A stretch of DNA of 17,247 bases from Candidatus Omnitrophota bacterium (GTDB lineage: Bacteria > Omnitrophota > Gorgyraeia > Gygaellales > Profunditerraquicolaceae), in assembly GCA_030691585.1 (NCBI GenBank), contig JAUYEC010000162.1:1-17247 (forward strand), in the 5' to 3' direction. Positions 14,925 through 17,247 of this stretch are shown one piece after another. Positions within the stretch are counted from its first letter, which is position 1; each line of letters starts with the position of its first letter. A model generated the notes under the pieces. It saw nothing but the letters and a program-made list of their open reading frames with translations, had not been told where the DNA came from and did no database searches. Made by a program: the position numbers and the translations under genes.

Positions 14925-15180
14925 GAGGACATCCGCCACAGCCATCTTTATTGCTGTGGGGACAGGATCCACCGGGTTTAGCCGGGACTTTTTTGGCCTG
15001 CTTGCGGTAATCGGTAGCGTAGAATCCGGACCCCTTGAAAATTATTCCGGCACCGCTTGAAATCAATCTTTTTACTTTATGTTTGCACTTTGGGCATTCT
15101 TCCAGGTGCTTATCGGACATCTTCTGGGATGCCTCAAAAGTATGTCCGCATGAGCTGCATTCGTAATCGTATGTAGGCAT
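14914..15180 (-). CDS. FmdB-type zinc-ribbon protein
   Basis: An 88-residue protein beginning MPTYDYECSSCGH, the classic start of the FmdB/CxxC-CxxC regulatory-protein family. Zinc ligands are Cys8 and Cys11, then Cys29 and Cys32 (CPKC). The conserved KRLISSGAGIIFKGSGFYATDY segment follows (about 37-58). The C-terminus is rich in Cys and Gly (SCPHSNKDGCGGCPHVG) and might bind a second metal. The original FmdB was proposed to regulate formamidase; the general role of these proteins is not established. ATG 15180 is chosen because the family begins with MPxYxYxC and a GAGGG sits just upstream; codons further upstream in the frame run into the palindromic spacer. The stop overlaps the VanZ start. 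Confidence 0.9.
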   Translation of the reverse strand: MPTYDYECSSCGHTFEASQKMSDKHLEECPKCKHKVKRLISSGAGIIFKGSGFYATDYRKQAKKVPAKPGGSCPHSNKDGCGGCPHVG

Positions 15181-15202
15181 TTTCCCTCGCTTCAGAAGTA
15201 TC

Positions 15203-15233
15203 TGTAGGGACAGCATAGTATGCTGTCCCTACA
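15203..15233. repeat. Perfect palindrome, 15-base arms (dnaJ-fmdB spacer)
   Basis: TGTAGGGACAGCATA at 15203-15217 is the exact reverse complement of 15219-15233, with a single central G. It lies between the dnaJ stop and the zinc-ribbon gene, 23 bases from the latter's start. The transcript would form a long stem-loop. No T-run follows on the transcribed strand, so it does not look like a standard Rho-independent terminator; a REP-like dispersed element is more likely. Confidence 0.9.
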
Positions 15234-15247
15234 AAACCTTTCGTCCT

Positions 15248-15276
15248 GTAGGGGCGGGTTTTAAACCCGCCCCTAC
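15248..15276. repeat. Perfect GC-rich palindrome, 14-base arms (dnaJ-fmdB spacer)
   Basis: GTAGGGGCGGGTTT at 15248-15261 is exactly complementary to 15263-15276, with one central T. It begins 15 bases after the neighbouring palindrome and 4 bases before the dnaJ stop codon at 15280. Both palindromes start with (T)GTAGGG, suggesting a related family. GTAGGGGCGGG palindromes are, as I recall, abundant dispersed repeats in several environmental bacterial lineages. It could stabilise the dnaJ mRNA 3' end. Confidence 0.9.
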
Positions 15277-15279
15277 CAA

Positions 15280-16434
15280 TCAACTGAATGTCCTTTTTAT
15301 CTTATCCGTAAAACTGCTGCCGGAGGCATCCTCACCCGAAAGTTTGGCAAATTCTTCGATCAGCCGGCGCTGCTGATTGTTCAGGCGAATGGGAATTTCC
15401 ACATCCACTTTTACCAGTTCGTCGCCGGGGCCGCCGCCGTGCACATCGGGAATCCCCTTTTCTTTAAGGCGGAAGACCCGCCCGCTCTGGGTGCCCGGCG
15501 GGATCTTCATCTGCACGTGGCCGTCTAAGGTCGGAACCTCAATTTCAGCGCCTAATATCGCCTTACTGAGGCTAATAGCTGTCTCAATTAGTATATCGTT
15601 ATCATGCCTCTTAAAGACCGCATGCGGCCTGACCTCAACGACTACATAAAGATCCCCCCGGCCGGCAGAACCCGCCTCGCCCTCTCCGCGCACGCGCAAT
15701 TGCGAACCGCTGTCAACTCCGGCGGGTATCTTGACCTTGATCTTATGCGTGGCCTTGGTCCTGCCTTCGCCGCGGCATTCGCTGCAAGGCGTCTGGATAG
15801 CGCTGCCTTCTCCGCCGCAGCGCGGACAAGTCTGGGCCACCTGAAAAAAACCTTTCGAAACTACAACCCGGCCCTGCCCCCTGCACTGGGAACAAGTGAT
15901 TTTCTTGCTCCCGGGCTTGGCACCCGTGCCGGAACAAACGGCGCAGATCTCATAGCGCGGCAGGACAATGGTCTTCTCTGTCCCTGTTGCCGCTTCTTCC
16001 AGGGTGATATCTACCGCAACCTGCAGGTCATGCCCGCGGCGCGGCCGCTTGCCTGTTCTCCCCTGGCCCCCGGATATATCAAAACCAAGGTCGCTGAAGA
16101 TCTCCTCAAATAACCCGCCACCCACGCCATAGTCGCCAAGATCCTGAAAAACGCTGCTGAAATCAGCGCCCTTGAATATGTCTTCATAAGCGTATTTCTG
16201 GTCTATGCCGGAATGGCCGTATTGGTCGTAGAGCGCCCTTTTCTGCGCGTCCGAAAGCACCGCGTAGGCCTCGGAAATATCCTTGAATTTTTCCTCGGCC
16301 TCTTTTTTCTGTTCATGCGGCACGCGGTCAGGGTGATAGCGCAGTGCTGCTTCGCGGTAAGCTTTTCTTATCTCATCCAGAGTCGCGTTCTTTTTAACCG
16401 CTAAGACCTCGTAATAATCCTGTTTGGTAGCCAT
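15280..16434 (-). CDS. dnaJ: Chaperone protein DnaJ (Hsp40)
   Basis: The co-chaperone that delivers unfolded proteins to DnaK and stimulates its ATPase. The 384-residue protein has the full type I layout. The J domain (about 5-73) contains DYYEVL and the HPD motif (34-36). A Gly/Phe-rich linker runs from about 75 to 130. Four zinc-binding repeats are complete: CAVCSGTG (164-171), CSQCRGQG (181-188), CPRCGGEG (203-210) and CSECRGEG (217-224). The substrate-binding C-terminal domains follow, with VRGEGEAG and the LKEKGIPDVHG segment. The MATKQDYYEVL start fits the family, but no purine-rich ribosome site lies in the 11 bases between the ATG and the palindromic element upstream. It follows dnaK by 90 bases in the common dnaK-dnaJ order. 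Confidence 0.97.
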   Translation of the reverse strand: MATKQDYYEVLAVKKNATLDEIRKAYREAALRYHPDRVPHEQKKEAEEKFKDISEAYAVLSDAQKRALYDQYGHSGIDQKYAYEDIFKGADFSSVFQDLGDYGVGGGLFEEIFSDLGFDISGGQGRTGKRPRRGHDLQVAVDITLEEAATGTEKTIVLPRYEICAVCSGTGAKPGSKKITCSQCRGQGRVVVSKGFFQVAQTCPRCGGEGSAIQTPCSECRGEGRTKATHKIKVKIPAGVDSGSQLRVRGEGEAGSAGRGDLYVVVEVRPHAVFKRHDNDILIETAISLSKAILGAEIEVPTLDGHVQMKIPPGTQSGRVFRLKEKGIPDVHGGGPGDELVKVDVEIPIRLNNQQRRLIEEFAKLSGEDASGSSFTDKIKRTFS

Positions 16435-16445
16435 CGTATTCAGTC

Positions 16446-16520
16446 AGGGACGGTTCTTAAGACAATCTTAAACTGTCCCCAAAAAGGGGACACTTTTGCT
16501 TTGAGTTAAGAACCGTCCCT
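16446..16520. repeat. Nested palindromic element between dnaK and dnaJ
   Basis: Outer arms AGGGACGGTTCTTAA (16446-16460) and its exact reverse complement (16506-16520) enclose 45 bases. These contain an inner hairpin, TGTCCCC (16474-16480), AAAAA loop, GGGGACA (16486-16492). The 75-base element fills most of the dnaK-dnaJ gap, ending 4 bases from the dnaK stop and 11 bases from the dnaJ ATG. Its size, perfect terminal inverted repeats and lack of coding capacity resemble a REP-type or miniature transposable element; no direct target duplication is obvious. Confidence 0.9.
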
Positions 16521-16524
16521 AATT

Positions 16525-17247
16525 TTATTTTTTATCGTCCTCTTCCTTAAACTCCGCGTCAATAACGTCGTCTTTTTTTGTTTCCTGTTGCGGCGCTTCC
16601 TGGGCGCCGGCGCTATCTTGCCCCTGCTGCGGCTGCCCTTGCTGCTGTTTTGCAGCGTTGGCCTGCTTATATATCTCTTCAGCCAGTTTATGTGAAGCGC
16701 GCGTCAAGTCTTCCATGCCCTTCTTGATCCGCTCGATATTTTTTTCTTTAATCGCGGCCTTAAGGTCATTAATACTGGCCTCTATGCCGGCGCGGTCCGA
16801 CTGGCTAACCTTGTCGCCGTAATCTTTTAACGACTTCTCGGTAGCGTAGACCAACTGGTCCGCCTGGTTGATGGCCTCCACTTCTTCTTTCATCTTTGTA
16901 TCCTCGGCGGCAAATTTTTCGGCATCCTTGACCATCTTATCAATATCTTCCTTGGATAATTTCCTGGGAGCGGTGATCTTGATGGACTGCTCTTTACCTG
17001 TGCCCAGATCCTTGGCCGAAACATGCACTATGCCGTTGGCGTCAATATCAAAAGCGACTTCTATCTGCGGCATACCGCGCGGAGCCGGCGGGATACCCAC
17101 CAGGTCAAACCGGCCCAACTCCACGTTGCCGGCGGCCTCAGCCATCTGGCGTTCGCCCTGGATGACACGTATGGTCACCGCGTTCTGATTATCGGCGGCC
17201 GTGGAAAATACCTGGCTCTTGCGCGTAGGGATAGTGGTGTTTCTTTC
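16525..17247 (-). CDS. dnaK: Chaperone protein DnaK (Hsp70), C-terminal part
   Basis: The ATP-dependent folding chaperone of the DnaK-DnaJ-GrpE system. The reading frame is open to the window edge, so only the last 240 residues are present, starting ERNTTIPTRKSQVFSTAADN. This covers the end of the peptide-binding beta domain (VTIRVIQGERQMA, then FDLVGIPPAPRGMPQIEV, FDIDANGIVHVSAKD) and the helical lid (IDKMVKDAEKFAAED and following). A Gln/Ala-rich disordered tail (AAKQQQGQPQQGQDS) follows, then the conserved DDVIDAEFKEEDDKK terminus. The valine of VTIRVIQ at 17178 is a GTG and could be mistaken for a start, but homology clearly continues upstream. Stop TAA is at 16525-16527, and dnaJ follows. 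Confidence 0.97.
   Translation of the reverse strand, partial: ERNTTIPTRKSQVFSTAADNQNAVTIRVIQGERQMAEAAGNVELGRFDLVGIPPAPRGMPQIEVAFDIDANGIVHVSAKDLGTGKEQSIKITAPRKLSKEDIDKMVKDAEKFAAEDTKMKEEVEAINQADQLVYATEKSLKDYGDKVSQSDRAGIEASINDLKAAIKEKNIERIKKGMEDLTRASHKLAEEIYKQANAAKQQQGQPQQGQDSAGAQEAPQQETKKDDVIDAEFKEEDDKK

Noticed and set aside
15203..15276. Rho-independent terminators after dnaJ
   Set aside because: The stems are perfect, but no U-run follows either one in the direction of transcription, so a repeat element fits better.

Overview
The window is a densely packed bacterial segment in which every recognisable gene lies on the minus strand, so transcription runs from position 17247 down to 1. The gene set suggests a diderm (outer-membrane) bacterium: it has an LptD-type LPS-assembly barrel and a cell-surface nucleotide-sugar block. 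Extein-like DNA is about 50% GC. Gene order, and short palindromes of the kind common in uncultured candidate phyla, make an Omnitrophota-like lineage my best guess. That is an impression from gene content, not a demonstrated placement.

Layout in the direction of transcription. (1) Chaperone end: the C-terminal part of dnaK (cut by the window edge), a nested palindromic element, dnaJ, then two perfect palindromes. (2) Small and housekeeping genes: an FmdB-type zinc ribbon, a VanZ-family membrane protein, a DUF1015 protein, accD (acetyl-CoA carboxylase carboxyltransferase beta subunit) and a MalK/UgpC-type sugar ABC ATPase. Most are overlapping or a few bases apart. (3) A 143-base or so AT-rich gap with a triplicated 13-base motif and a possible promoter. 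(4) A tightly coupled sugar and envelope operon: ROK glucokinase, small transaldolase, lptD, UDP-glucose 6-dehydrogenase, a WbpA-like UDP-GlcNAc dehydrogenase, a WbpP-like 4-epimerase and UDP-glucuronate decarboxylase (UDP-xylose synthase). (5) A 24-bp tandem repeat at the left edge.

The outstanding feature is that two of the four consecutive nucleotide-sugar enzymes are interrupted by full-length inteins. The dehydrogenase at 3013-5751 carries a 476-residue intein directly before its catalytic cysteine. The decarboxylase at 121-2091 carries a 338-residue intein directly before the catalytic tyrosine motif. Both keep splicing motifs and LAGLIDADG-type homing endonuclease motifs. Removing them leaves proteins of 436 and 318 residues, the normal family lengths. 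The intein-free neighbours (UDP-glucose dehydrogenase and the 4-epimerase) have equivalent active sites that are uninterrupted.

Functionally, the dehydrogenase and decarboxylase pair would make UDP-glucuronate and then UDP-xylose. The WbpA-like dehydrogenase and WbpP-like epimerase would make UDP-N-acetyl-hexosaminuronates. Both products are suited to surface polysaccharide or LPS, which fits the adjoining lptD. Because each intein splits an active site, both branches should depend on protein splicing.
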